Of a stretch of 64,000 bases of DNA, positions 23,995-33,013 are shown in pieces. Under the pieces are notes generated by a model. The model was given only the letters and a program-made list of their open reading frames with translations. It searched no databases and was not told where the DNA came from. Source of the stretch: Burkholderiales bacterium (GTDB lineage: Bacteria > Pseudomonadota > Gammaproteobacteria > Burkholderiales > Casimicrobiaceae); the NCBI GenBank assembly GCA_905339295.1, contig CAJPFI010000020.1:1-64000 (forward strand), written 5' to 3'. The first letter of the stretch is position 1. Every line of letters begins with the position of its first letter. The position numbers and the translations under genes were made by a program.

Positions 23995-25824
23995 ATGCCG
24001 GGCAGGGCCCGCGCACTCCGGGCGCTCGCCGCGTTCGCGATCGCCGCGTCGGCGGCGACGACGGCCGTGCATGCGCAACCGGCGTCGTGGGCGGATTCCG
24101 CGAAGACGCTGCGCGTCATGATCCCGATCGCGGAGACCGGGTTCGACCCGCAGGCGACCTCCGACCTCTACTCGAGCCACGTCAACCGCGCGATCTTCGA
24201 CACGCTGTTCAGCTACGACTATCTCGCGCGACCGTACCGGATGGTGCCGAACACGGCGGCCGCGATGCCCGAGATCTCGGCCGACGGCCGGACGTGGACG
24301 ATCCGTCTCAAACGCGGCATCCGGTTCGCCGACGACCCGGCGTTCGGCGGCCGGCCGCGCGAGCTGACCGCTCACGACTACGTCTACGCCTGGAAGCGGC
24401 TCCTGGACCCGCGGATGCGCTCGCCGTACCTGTGGTACCTCAACGGCAAGGTCGCCGGCGCCGATGGCGTGCTCGCGAAGGCGAAGGCCGACGGCAGGCT
24501 CGACTACGACGCGGAGATCCCGGGACTCAGGGCGGTCGACCGCTACACGATCCGGCTCGTGCTGAACGAGCCGGACTACGTGCTCCAGGGCTACATGTCG
24601 CACGTCGCGATGGCGGCGGTCGCCCGCGAGGTGATCGAGTCCCATGGCGACGCGTCGGGATGGGCGATGACCCACCCGGTCGGCACGGGGCCGTTCCGCC
24701 TGAAGGAGTGGCGGCGCGGGCAGCGCATCGTGCTCGAGGCGAATCCGGGTTACCGGGAGGAGCTCTTTCCCGCGGCGCCGGCGAACGCGGACGCCGGGGT
24801 GCAGGCGATCGCCGTCGCGATGAAGGGCAAGCGGCTGCCGCAGGTCGGACGCGTCGAGATCTCGGTGATCGAGGAGTCGGGCCCGCAGCTCCTCGCGTTC
24901 AACTCGGGCGCGCTCGACTACGCGAACGTTCCCGCCGATCTCGTCGGCAACGTGCTCGACCCCGGCAGCCGTCTGAAGGCGTACTACGCGGGCCGCAAGG
25001 TCGCGCTGCACCGCGCGGTGCGGCCGTCGCTCTCCTACACGTACTTCAACATGGAGGACCCGGTCGTGGGCGGCTACACGCCCGAGCGGGTGGCGCTGCG
25101 TCGCGCGATCACGATGGCGTTCAACGTGCCGGACCTGGTACGCGTCTGGTGGCAGGAGCAGGCGCAGATCGCGACGCAGCCGATCCCGCCGAACGTCGCG
25201 GGCCACGGCGCGAAGGTCGACGTGCGCGCCCCGTACGATCCGGCCACCGCGCGCGCGCTGCTCGACCGCTTCGGCTACCGGGACCGCGATGGCGACGGCT
25301 GGCGCGACCTGCCGGACGGCAAGCCGTTCACGCTGATGATGGGCTCGACGCCGACCAACCGCGACCGCGAGCGCGACGAGCTGTGGAAGCGCAGCATGAC
25401 GGACGTCGGCATCCGCATCGACTTCGTCAAGCAGAAGTTCCCCGAGCTCCTGCGGATGGGGCGCGCGGGACTGCTGCAGATGTGGCCGGTCGGCTGGATC
25501 ACGTCGTACGGCGAGGGCGACGCGTTCATGCAGCTGCTCTACAGCGGCAACATCGGCCAGTCGAACTACTCGCGCTTCCGCAACGACGAGTACGATGACC
25601 TGTACCGCAGGAGCAAGCTCCTGCGGGACGGTCCGGAGCGGGACCGGCTCTATGCGCGCATGGCCGGGATCGTCGCCGCCTACGCGCCCTGGGACCTCGG
25701 CGTCTACAGCTACGAGAACACGCTGGTGCGACCGTGGGTGCGCGGGTACCTCAAGCACGTCTACTGGGAGCACCCGTGGAAGTTCCACGACATCGACGTT
25801 GCGGCGCAGCGCGCCGGCAACTGA
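23995..25824 (+). CDS. Extracellular substrate-binding protein, family 5, copy 2
   Basis: A 609-residue paralogue of the preceding gene. They share ETGFDPQA, FADDPAF, ELTAHDYVY, HPVGTGPFRLKEWRRGQ, SYTYFNMEDPVVGGYTP, RFGYRDRDGDG and DFVKQKFPELL. I chose the ATG at 23995 because it yields a proper signal peptide (MPGRARALRALAAFAIAASA, then AVHAQ cleavage). Open frame exists upstream to an ATG at 23923 inside copy 1, but that start would put charged residues before the signal peptide. Differences in the ligand half (for example WPVGWITSYGEGDAFMQ against TLGNIATTPEGFGFLG) suggest a different ligand. No cognate permease nearby. Confidence 0.91.
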   Translation: MPGRARALRALAAFAIAASAATTAVHAQPASWADSAKTLRVMIPIAETGFDPQATSDLYSSHVNRAIFDTLFSYDYLARPYRMVPNTAAAMPEISADGRTWTIRLKRGIRFADDPAFGGRPRELTAHDYVYAWKRLLDPRMRSPYLWYLNGKVAGADGVLAKAKADGRLDYDAEIPGLRAVDRYTIRLVLNEPDYVLQGYMSHVAMAAVAREVIESHGDASGWAMTHPVGTGPFRLKEWRRGQRIVLEANPGYREELFPAAPANADAGVQAIAVAMKGKRLPQVGRVEISVIEESGPQLLAFNSGALDYANVPADLVGNVLDPGSRLKAYYAGRKVALHRAVRPSLSYTYFNMEDPVVGGYTPERVALRRAITMAFNVPDLVRVWWQEQAQIATQPIPPNVAGHGAKVDVRAPYDPATARALLDRFGYRDRDGDGWRDLPDGKPFTLMMGSTPTNRDRERDELWKRSMTDVGIRIDFVKQKFPELLRMGRAGLLQMWPVGWITSYGEGDAFMQLLYSGNIGQSNYSRFRNDEYDDLYRRSKLLRDGPERDRLYARMAGIVAAYAPWDLGVYSYENTLVRPWVRGYLKHVYWEHPWKFHDIDVAAQRAGN

Positions 25825-26266
25825 CCGCCGCGCCGATGTCGGCGGCTCGCGACGCCCGGTACGCGGAGCGTACGTGGCACCGGAGGGCGAATCACCGCGA
25901 CCGTTGCGCCCGCACGACACCCGCGTCGCAGGAAACCCCGGTGCGGTTGCCCTGTACGCCCCGCGGGGCGTAGACTTTCCGCTCGCAGCCATTCCGCTGA
26001 GCGACCCGTGTCCCGATTCCCGCCGCAACCGACGACGACCGCGAACGCGATCGCGGCGATCTCGCGCGCGTGGAGCGTCGGGATCGCCGTTCCGCCGGGC
26101 GTGACGTCCGGCCTTTCCCCGAAGCCCTAGCTTTCCCGACGGAGATCCCGCCGGGTATCGGCGGGCTCCCGGGTCGGCGTTCCCGCCGCCCCGTTCCCGC
26201 CGCAGCCGACGTCCGGGCGCGCGATCCGCGCCCCGGCGACCCGAAGGCCGGAACGGTGGAACGACG
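25825..26266. other. Non-coding stretch upstream of the MFS gene (442 bp)
   Basis: No frame with codon use or similarity of a real gene. The only structured signals I see are a promoter-like pair (25947-25976) and a GC palindrome CCCCGCGGGG between its two boxes. Confidence 0.5.
25947..25976 (+). promoter_or_regulatory. Candidate sigma-70 promoter for the MFS gene
   Basis: TTGCCC at 25947-25952 and TAGACT at 25971-25976 with an 18-nt spacer that holds the palindrome CCCCGCGGGG, a possible repressor site. The leader to the ATG would be about 280 nt, which is long. Confidence 0.4.
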
Positions 26267-27541
26267 ATGAACGCGCTGCAAAGACGGTTTCGCCGAACGT
26301 TCACCGGGCTGTGGCTGTCCGCCGACTTCCGCCGCATGTGGGCGTCGCTGACGATCACGTCGTTCGGCGCGCAGGTCACCCATCTCGCGCTGCCGTTGAC
26401 CGCCGCGATCCTGCTGCACGCCACGCCGCTCGAGATGGGCGTGCTGGTCGCGCTGGAGACGCTGCCGTTCGCGCTGTTCTCGCTGCAGGCGGGCGTGCTG
26501 CTCGACCGCGTCCGCAAGCTGCCGATCGTCATCGTCGCCAACCTGAGCCGAGCGCTCGCGCTCGCGGTGATCCCGCTCGCCGCGTTCACCGGTCGGCTCT
26601 CGATCGAGGTGCTCTACGCGGTCGGCTTCTTCTGCGGCATCCAGAACGTCGTCGGCGGCGCGGCCTACCAGGTGCTGCTCGCGAGAATGGCCGGACGCAG
26701 GCGACTGGTCGAGGCGAACGCGAAGATCTCGCTCGGCGAGACCGGGTCGGCGCTCGTCGGTCCCGGCTTCGCCGGCGTGCTGATCCAGGCGCTGACCGCG
26801 CCGTTCGCGATCCTCGCCGACGCGGCGGCATTCCTCGCGTCGGCGGTCATGCTGCGCAGGCTCTCGGTGCCGAGCGACGTCCCGCACCCCGGACCGCGTC
26901 CCGGCATCGTTCACGAGATCGTCGAGGGGCTGAAGCTCGTGCGCCGCAACGCGACGCTGTGGTCGCTCGCCTGGCTCGCGGGACTGTGGCAGCTGCTGCA
27001 CCACGCGCAGATCGCAGTGCTCATCCTGTTCGCGACGCGCGAACTCGGGCTGTCGGCGGGAGCGATCGGGCTGGCCTACATGTTCGGCGGTCTGGGCTGC
27101 ATCGTCGCCGCCGCGACCGCCGAGCGGCTGGCGGCGCGCTACGGCGTCGGGCCGATGATCGTGCACGCGCTGACCGCGACCGCCGTCGCGTGGCAGCTCT
27201 ACGGGCTCGTCGCCGGGCCGGCATGGATCGCGACGATCGCGCTCGGGCTCGCGATGCTGCTGTTCGACTTCGGCGGCGTCATGTTCGGCGTCCAGTACCT
27301 GTCGCTGCGCCAGGCGATCACGCCCGACCGGCTGCTCGGCCGCATGACCGCGACGATGCGCTTCCTGACGGTCGCGGCCGCGCCGCTGGGCTCGCTCGCC
27401 GGCGGCGCGCTGGCCACGCTGATCGGGCTCCGCGCGACGCTGCTGTGCATCGGCGGGCTCGGCCTCGCGCTGGCGGCTGCCGCGACCGTGCGCTCGCCGC
27501 TGCGCCGCCACATGCGCCTGCCGTCCGCCGTCGACGCCTGA
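26267..27541 (+). CDS. MFS transporter (MFS_3/EntS-like exporter)
   Basis: A 424-residue inner-membrane protein with 12 predicted helices. After a basic cytoplasmic start (RRFRRTFTGLWLSADFRRMW) it shows the features of the MFS_3 group: ITSFGAQVTHLALPLTAAIL, the loop-2/3 motif GVLLDRVRKLPIVI, ANAKISLGETGSALVGPGFAG near 150 and LLGRMTATMRF near 360. Members export siderophores, macrolides and other drugs; the substrate is not deducible. No regulator is adjacent, and maeB follows 95 nt later with its own translation signals. Confidence 0.88.
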   Translation: MNALQRRFRRTFTGLWLSADFRRMWASLTITSFGAQVTHLALPLTAAILLHATPLEMGVLVALETLPFALFSLQAGVLLDRVRKLPIVIVANLSRALALAVIPLAAFTGRLSIEVLYAVGFFCGIQNVVGGAAYQVLLARMAGRRRLVEANAKISLGETGSALVGPGFAGVLIQALTAPFAILADAAAFLASAVMLRRLSVPSDVPHPGPRPGIVHEIVEGLKLVRRNATLWSLAWLAGLWQLLHHAQIAVLILFATRELGLSAGAIGLAYMFGGLGCIVAAATAERLAARYGVGPMIVHALTATAVAWQLYGLVAGPAWIATIALGLAMLLFDFGGVMFGVQYLSLRQAITPDRLLGRMTATMRFLTVAAAPLGSLAGGALATLIGLRATLLCIGGLGLALAAAATVRSPLRRHMRLPSAVDA

Positions 27542-27582
27542 GTCGCGCCGGCCGGGTTCGCGCGCCGCCGCGACCCGGCGCG

Positions 27583-27588
27583 TAGAAT
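27583..27588 (+). promoter_or_regulatory. Candidate -10 box for maeB
   Basis: TAGAAT 48 nt before the maeB ATG, with no recognisable -35 in this GC-rich context. The gene has a very strong ribosome-binding site (AAGGAGGAAG). Confidence 0.35.
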
Positions 27589-27636
27589 CGTGTCGAGGCG
27601 TCGCCGGGGCGCCGTGCCGGGCAAGGAGGAAGTCGG

Positions 27637-29955
27637 ATGGAGAAGCTGTCGCTCAAGCTCACACCCGCCGAGGAAGCGCTGCGCGACGCCGCGCTCGAGT
27701 ACCACCACAGCCCTGGTCGCGGAAAGATCTCGGTCACGCCGACCAAGCCGCTCGCGAACCAGCGCGACCTGTCGCTCGCCTATTCGCCCGGCGTCGCCTA
27801 TGTCTGCCTCGCGATCCAGGACGACCCCGCGCTCGCCGCCGAGCTGACCTCGCGCGCGAACCTGGTCGGCGTCGTGACCAACGGCACGGCGATCCTGGGC
27901 CTGGGCGACATCGGCCCGCTCGCGGGCAAGCCGGTGATGGAAGGCAAGGCCTGCCTGTTCAAGAAGTTCGCGGGCATCGACGTGTTCGACCTCGAGCTCG
28001 CCGAGAAGGACCCGGAGCGCCTGGTCGAGGTGATCGCCGCGCTCGAGCCGACGCTGGGAGGCATCAACCTCGAGGACATCAAGGCGCCGGAGTGCTTCTA
28101 CGTCGAGAGAAAGCTGCGCGAGCGGCTGAAGATCCCGGTCTTCCACGACGACCAGCACGGCACCGCGATCATCTCGTCCGCGGCGATCCTGAACAGCCTC
28201 GAGCTCACCGGACGGTCGATCGGCGATGCGAGGTTCGCCGTGTCGGGCGCCGGCGCGGCGGCGATCGCGTGCCTCGACCTGATCGTCGCGCTCGGCGCGA
28301 CCCCGCGCAACATCCTCGTGGTCGACAGCAAGGGCGTGCTGCACACCGGGCGCACCGGGCTGGACGAGTCGAAGCAGCGCTACGCGCAGGAGACCGACGC
28401 GCGCACGCTCGCCGACATCGTCGACGGCGCCGACGTGTTCCTCGGCTGCTCGGCGCCGGGCGTGCTCACCGCGGACATGGTCGCGACGATGGCGCCGCGG
28501 CCGATCATCCTCGCGCTCGCCAATCCCGAGCCCGAGATCCGGCCCGAGATCGCGAAATCCGCGCGCCCCGACTGCATCATGGCGACCGGCCGGTCGGACT
28601 ATCCGAACCAGGTCAACAACGTGCTGTGCTTCCCGTACATCTTCCGCGGCGCGCTCGACGCGGGGGCGACGGCGATCACGGAGGCCATGAAGCTCGCGTG
28701 CGTGCGCGAGATCGCCGCGCTCGCCAAGGCCGAGATCAGCGACGAGGTCGCGGCGGCGTACGCCGGGCAGGAGCTCGCCTTCGGCCCCGACTACATCATC
28801 CCGAAGCCGTTCGACGCGCGCCTGATCCTGCGCATCGCGCCGGCGGTCGCGAAGGCGGCGCAGGAGTCGGGCGTCGCGACGCGGCCGATCGAGGATCTCG
28901 ATCGCTACCGCCAGTCGCTGACGCGCTTCGTCGCGCACACGGCTATGTTCATGCGCCCGGTGTTCGAGGGCGCGCGCGCCTGCGCGCAACGCGTCGCGTA
29001 CGCGGAAGGGGAAGACGAGCGCGTGCTGCGCGCGGTGCAGGTCGTCCTCGACGAGCGGCTCGCCCGCCCGATCCTGATCGGGAGGCCGGCGGTGATCGCG
29101 ACGCGGATCGAGCGTGCGGGACTGCGATTCCGGGCGGGCGCCGATGTCGAGATCGTCGACCCGGAGGACGACCCCCGATACCGCGACTACTGGACCGACT
29201 ACCAGCGGATGATGGGCCGGCACGGCGTGACGCCGGACATGGCGAAGGCGGCGCTGCGCCGATCGACGACGACGATCGGCGCGATGATGGTCCGGCGCGG
29301 CGACGCCGACGCGCTGTTGTGCGGGCTCGTCGGCGGCTTCCACGACCACCTCGAGCACCTGCGCGACATCATCGGGCCCGTGCCCGGCGCGACGACGCTG
29401 GCGGCGCTCAACGCGCTGATGCTGCCCGAGCACACGATCTTCATCGCCGACACGTTCGTGAACGACGAGCCCTCGGCCGAGCAGCTCGCGGAGATCGCGG
29501 CGATGGCCGCCAAGGCGGTCCGCCGCTTCGGACTGCCGCCCAAGGTCGCGTTCCTGTCGCACTCGATGTTCGGCTCGAGCGACCGGCCGTCCGCGCGGCG
29601 CATGCGGCAGGCGCGCGAGATCTTCGCGCGGAATGCTCCCGACGTCGAATGCGAGGGCGAGCTGCACGGCGACGCCGCGCTGTCGGAGAGCATCCGCCGC
29701 ACGTTCCTGCCCGACACGACGCTCCGCGGCGCGGCGAACATCCTGGTGATGCCGAACCTCGACGCCGCGAACATCCTGTTCAACGTGCTCAAGGTGACCG
29801 GCGGAAAAGGCATCACCGTCGGGCCGATCCTGCTCGGTGCGGCGGCCGCGGTGCACATCCTGACGCCGTCGTCCACGGTGAGGCGGATCGTCAACATGAC
29901 GGCGCTGGCGGCGATGGAATCGGCGCAGGGCGCGGTCGCCGCGGACGCGCGATAG
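27637..29955 (+). CDS. maeB: NADP-dependent malic enzyme with phosphotransacetylase-like domain
   Basis: Oxidative decarboxylation of malate to pyruvate with NADP+. The 772-residue product is the MaeB architecture. The N-terminal malic domain has [14 protein letters not shown] near 48, [20 protein letters not shown]-like metal and substrate segments near 85, and [20 protein letters not shown] near 170. An NAD(P)-binding domain follows ([13 protein letters not shown] near 200). From about 430 there is a phosphate-acetyltransferase-like domain that is regulatory rather than catalytic. The start follows AAGGAGGAAGTCGG. With sucCD and putA in the window it connects amino-acid and C4 catabolism to pyruvate and NADPH. 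Confidence 0.96.
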   Translation: MEKLSLKLTPAEEALRDAALEYHHSPGRGKISVTPTKPLANQRDLSLAYSPGVAYVCLAIQDDPALAAELTSRANLVGVVTNGTAILGLGDIGPLAGKPVMEGKACLFKKFAGIDVFDLELAEKDPERLVEVIAALEPTLGGINLEDIKAPECFYVERKLRERLKIPVFHDDQHGTAIISSAAILNSLELTGRSIGDARFAVSGAGAAAIACLDLIVALGATPRNILVVDSKGVLHTGRTGLDESKQRYAQETDARTLADIVDGADVFLGCSAPGVLTADMVATMAPRPIILALANPEPEIRPEIAKSARPDCIMATGRSDYPNQVNNVLCFPYIFRGALDAGATAITEAMKLACVREIAALAKAEISDEVAAAYAGQELAFGPDYIIPKPFDARLILRIAPAVAKAAQESGVATRPIEDLDRYRQSLTRFVAHTAMFMRPVFEGARACAQRVAYAEGEDERVLRAVQVVLDERLARPILIGRPAVIATRIERAGLRFRAGADVEIVDPEDDPRYRDYWTDYQRMMGRHGVTPDMAKAALRRSTTTIGAMMVRRGDADALLCGLVGGFHDHLEHLRDIIGPVPGATTLAALNALMLPEHTIFIADTFVNDEPSAEQLAEIAAMAAKAVRRFGLPPKVAFLSHSMFGSSDRPSARRMRQAREIFARNAPDVECEGELHGDAALSESIRRTFLPDTTLRGAANILVMPNLDAANILFNVLKVTGGKGITVGPILLGAAAAVHILTPSSTVRRIVNMTALAAMESAQGAVAADAR

Positions 29956-30060
29956 GCGAGCGTCGATGACGGGCCGCGTCGCGCCGGCCCGGGCTCCGTG
30001 TCCTCCCTCACGCGGGGAGAGAGCTTGCCCGACGGGCCGATCGCCGCGCCTCGCCGTTCC

Positions 30061-30096
30061 CCGAAAAGAGAAGGGCGGTCACCGAAATGACCGCCC
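30061..30096 (-). terminator. Intrinsic terminator downstream of the ast genes
   Basis: A perfect 9-bp stem (GGGCGGTCA/TGACCGCCC, 6-nt loop, 30073-30096). Read on the minus strand it is followed by TTCTCTTTTCGG, so it terminates the leftward ast transcript. Between it and astB (30097-30533) lies only the cysN relic. Confidence 0.75.
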
Positions 30097-30230
30097 CTCG
30101 TTCCTGTCCGAGCATCGCGGAGCCGGTTCCGGCATGGGCTCGCCGCAACCTGCGTGAAGTCTAGTCGCGCGACGCGCTCGCGGTCAACCGGTTCTGACGG
30201 ACGGCGCGCGATGTCGCGATCGCGGATCGC

Positions 30231-30533
30231 TCACGCATCGATCGTGCCCGCCGCGACCGTGCGACGCGTTGCCTCGTCGATCGCGATCAACGCGCCGGTC
30301 GCGCGGAATGGCCCGAACCGGTCCACCGCGAGCGGCTCGTGGAGCCTGCGTCGGGCATGCACGACGTCGGTCCTCGCGAGGCGCGCCGGCGGCGCGGCGG
30401 GCGCGAGCGTCGCGAGGTCCGCGCCGCGCGCGATCACGGCGAAGTGGGCGCGCACCGTCCGCGTGCCGGGCTCGACCAGGGACGTGGCCGCGGCCGCGAG
30501 CGCCGACCGTCGCGGACCGCGCGTCGCACGCCG
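30231..30533 (-). pseudogene. Relic of cysN: C-terminal domain of sulfate adenylyltransferase subunit 1
   Basis: The frame directly after the astB stop reads about 100 codons resembling only the last domain of CysN. It has GTRTVRAHFAVI, a linker ending LARTDVVHARRRLHEPLAVD, and the terminal RATGALIAIDEATRRTVAAG. E. coli CysN ends with the pattern [20 protein letters not shown]. The GTPase domain (about 350 residues) is absent, the frame has no convincing start (a GTG at 30455 gives only 74 codons), and cysD is not present. I read it as a truncated remnant; a short expressed fragment is not excluded. Confidence 0.6.
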
Positions 30534-31877
30534 TCAACCGGCGTCGCGCTGGAACGGGTAGACCGACGGCAGGGCGAGCAGCGCCGTGAGCTCGTCGAGC
30601 GCGCGGCGCGATTCGTCGAGCAGCGTCGGATCGGCGAGGTCGGCGGGGGTGAGCCGGTCGCGATAGTGCCGCCGGATCCACGCATCGAGGTCGGCGGCGA
30701 GCGATTCGTCGATGAACACGCGGGCGCCGACCGCGGCGCGCTCGCCGCGCGTCAGCGGAACGCGCAGGCGCAGGCACGCCGGTCCGCCTCCGTTGCGCAT
30801 GCTCTGCCGCAGGTCGAGGACCAGCGCTTCGGCCACGGGCCCGCCCGGCGCGGTCCAGCGGTCCAGCACCGCGGCCGCGCGCGCGTTCTCGCGCACCTCG
30901 GCCGGCGCGACCAGCAGCAGGCGCCCGTCCGGTTGCTCGAGGAGCTGGCTGTTGAACAGGTAGGTCGACACCGCCTCGTCGACCGGCAGCTCGTCGCGGC
31001 GCACGACGTCGGCGCGGAACGCCTGGCCGACCCGCCCGGCGAGCGTCGCGAGCGTTCCGCCGGTGTCGATCCAGGCGTCCTCGTGCACGAGCAGCGTCCG
31101 TGCCTGGCCGACGGCGATCACGTCGTTGTGGAACACGCCGGCGTCGATCGCGTCGGGGTTCTGCTGCACGTGCAGCGTGCGCGCCGGGTCGAGGCCGTGC
31201 CGCCGCGCGATCGCCTCCGACGCCTCGCGCGTTTGGCGCGCCGGAAATCGGCGAGGAGCGGGCGCGTCGGTGGCGAAGGCGCTGCGCCCGTGCACGAACA
31301 GCTCGACGCCGGGATCGCTCCCGCCCGGGCCGGCGAAGCGCGTGTGGTTCGCCGCGCCTTCGTCGCCGGTGTGCGACGCGGCAGGCAGCGGATCGTGCAC
31401 GGCGAAGCGGCGCCCGTCGGCGAAGATGGCGCGGAGCACCGCGGTCGTCGTCGGCGCCTCGATCGACCGGTGCAGGAGCGAGGCGAGGTTGGCGGGCGAG
31501 AAATGCACGCGGCCGTCGGCGGTGTCGGCCGACGCGCTCACCGTCGCCGCGTTGGCGGTCCACATCGCCGCCGCGGACGAGCAGGCCGACAGCAGCGCGG
31601 GCGCCTCGCGTGCGGCGCGCACGATCGCCTCGGCGTCGCTGCCGCCGAAGCCCAGTGCCCGGAGCGTCGGCAGGTGCGGTCGCTCGTGCGGCGGCAGGAC
31701 CGCCTGCGCGAGTCCGCGCGCCGCGATCGCGCGCATCTTGGCGAGCCCCTGCAGCGCGGCCTCGCGCGGGTTGGACGCGTTGCCGGCATGCCGCCCGGAG
31801 GCGAGGTTGCCGCGCGACATCCCCGAGTAGTTGTGCGTCGGGCCGGGAAGGCCGTCGAACTGGACGTCGATGCCCAT
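30534..31877 (-). CDS. astB: N-succinylarginine dihydrolase AstB
   Basis: Second step of the arginine succinyltransferase pathway: succinylarginine to succinylornithine, CO2 and two NH3. The 447-residue product matches family length. It has the N-terminal FDGLPGPTHNYSGMSRGN, the catalytic His in FHNDVIAVG near 250, and the catalytic Cys in NGGGPACLRLRVPL near 370. The ATG lies 11 nt after the astA stop, so astC-astA-astB read as one unit. astD and astE are not in the window. Confidence 0.96.
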   Translation of the reverse strand: MGIDVQFDGLPGPTHNYSGMSRGNLASGRHAGNASNPREAALQGLAKMRAIAARGLAQAVLPPHERPHLPTLRALGFGGSDAEAIVRAAREAPALLSACSSAAAMWTANAATVSASADTADGRVHFSPANLASLLHRSIEAPTTTAVLRAIFADGRRFAVHDPLPAASHTGDEGAANHTRFAGPGGSDPGVELFVHGRSAFATDAPAPRRFPARQTREASEAIARRHGLDPARTLHVQQNPDAIDAGVFHNDVIAVGQARTLLVHEDAWIDTGGTLATLAGRVGQAFRADVVRRDELPVDEAVSTYLFNSQLLEQPDGRLLLVAPAEVRENARAAAVLDRWTAPGGPVAEALVLDLRQSMRNGGGPACLRLRVPLTRGERAAVGARVFIDESLAADLDAWIRRHYRDRLTPADLADPTLLDESRRALDELTALLALPSVYPFQRDAG

Positions 31878-31888
31878 GGCGCGCCGGT

Positions 31889-32941
31889 TCAGCGGTCGGA
31901 GGTCGCGAGCGGCACGGCGCGCACCGTGTCGCCTTCGCCAACGCCCAGCGCCGCCGCCGCGTAAGGCCTGAGGGGGAAGCGGTCGACGCGCGTCGGCGCG
32001 ATCGCGAGGAGCGCACGGAAGCCCGCGAAGTCGCGGTTCGCGACGAGCCAGCGAACGCCCGCCACCGGATTGTCCGGCACCGGGTCGTCCTCGTCGAGCG
32101 TCACCGGCAGCACGCGCGAGCGGCGCACCGCGTCGACGTTGTCGCGGAACGCCTCGACCGTCGGGCCGGCGTCGAAGATGTCGACGTAGCCCTCGTAGCG
32201 GAAGCCCTCCTGCTCGAGCATCCGGCGCGCCGGCTCGGTGTCGGCGTGCACGGCGCCGATCGCGTCGCGCGCGGCCGTCGGCAGCAGGTTCACGTAGACC
32301 GGGTGCTTCGGCATCAGCTCGGCGATGAACGACTTCTGGCCGATGCCGGTCAGGTAGTCGGCGGTCGAGTACTCCATCGAGAAGAAGTGCCGGCCGAGCC
32401 CCTCCCAGAACGGCGAGCGCCCGTCGGCATCGAGCGGCCCGCGCAATTCGGCGATCAACTTGTCGCCGAAGCGATCGGCGAACTCGGCGATGAACAGGAG
32501 GCGGCTCTTCGCGATCAGCGGGCCGTTGTGGCCGTGGCGGAACGCCTGATCGACGAACAGCGTGCAGAGCTCGGTGTGGCCGGTATGGTCGTTGGACAGG
32601 AACAGCGTCGGCACCGCCGTGTAGACGTCGAGTGCACGCGACGCGTGCACCAGCGTTCCGACGCGGTAGTTGTACCAGGGCTCGTCGAGGCCCACCGCCG
32701 CCTCGATCGCGCTGATGCCCGCGACGCGGCTTCCGGCGGCGCTGCCGGCGTCCTCGAGCACGAACATGTAGCACTCGTCCGCGCGCGGCGACGTGCCGGC
32801 GAACGAGGCGATCGAGGCCTCGATGCGCTCCGCGAGCCGCTCGCGGCTCGCCGGCAGCGTCGTGAGGCCGGAGCCGGTGCGCTCGGAGAGCGCGAGCACC
32901 GCGGGCAGGTCGCCTCGCGCGATCGGTCGGACGATGAACAC
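31889..32941 (-). CDS. astA: Arginine N-succinyltransferase AstA
   Basis: First step of the AST pathway: succinyl-CoA plus arginine to N2-succinylarginine. The 350-residue product has the family landmarks SGLTTLPASRERLAERI near 25, GHTELCTLFVDQAFRHGHNG near 120, and FIAEFADRFGDKLIAELRG near 150. I start at GTG 32941 (FIVRPIARGDL is the usual N-terminus). This GTG follows CTGACGCA, the edge of inverted-repeat element A4, which therefore takes the place of the ribosome-binding region; no Shine-Dalgarno is evident. Located between astC and astB. Confidence 0.94.
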   Translation of the reverse strand: MFIVRPIARGDLPAVLALSERTGSGLTTLPASRERLAERIEASIASFAGTSPRADECYMFVLEDAGSAAGSRVAGISAIEAAVGLDEPWYNYRVGTLVHASRALDVYTAVPTLFLSNDHTGHTELCTLFVDQAFRHGHNGPLIAKSRLLFIAEFADRFGDKLIAELRGPLDADGRSPFWEGLGRHFFSMEYSTADYLTGIGQKSFIAELMPKHPVYVNLLPTAARDAIGAVHADTEPARRMLEQEGFRYEGYVDIFDAGPTVEAFRDNVDAVRRSRVLPVTLDEDDPVPDNPVAGVRWLVANRDFAGFRALLAIAPTRVDRFPLRPYAAAALGVGEGDTVRAVPLATSDR

Positions 32942-32942
32942 T

Positions 32943-33013
32943 GCGTCAGTGACGCCTTTCCGGAAGCCGGTTCGCAGGGCGTACCATTGCGCCGGAAAGG
33001 CGTCTACGACCCC
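32943..33013. repeat. Inverted-repeat element A4 forming the astC-astA junction
   Basis: Arms at about 32943-32963 and 32992-33013 share GACGCCTTTCCGG; the outer ends resemble GGGGTCGTAGACG. The right arm contains the astC stop codon (TAG, 33004-33006), and the left arm ends 1 nt from the astA GTG. The element is thus the complete intercistronic region plus a few codons. Same family as 3346-3416, 4023-4116 and 6901-6974. Confidence 0.78.

Noticed and set aside
27199-29856. Long minus-strand open frame opposite maeB
   Set aside because: Composition shadow; maeB on the other strand has complete malic-enzyme and phosphotransacetylase-like domains and a strong ribosome-binding site.
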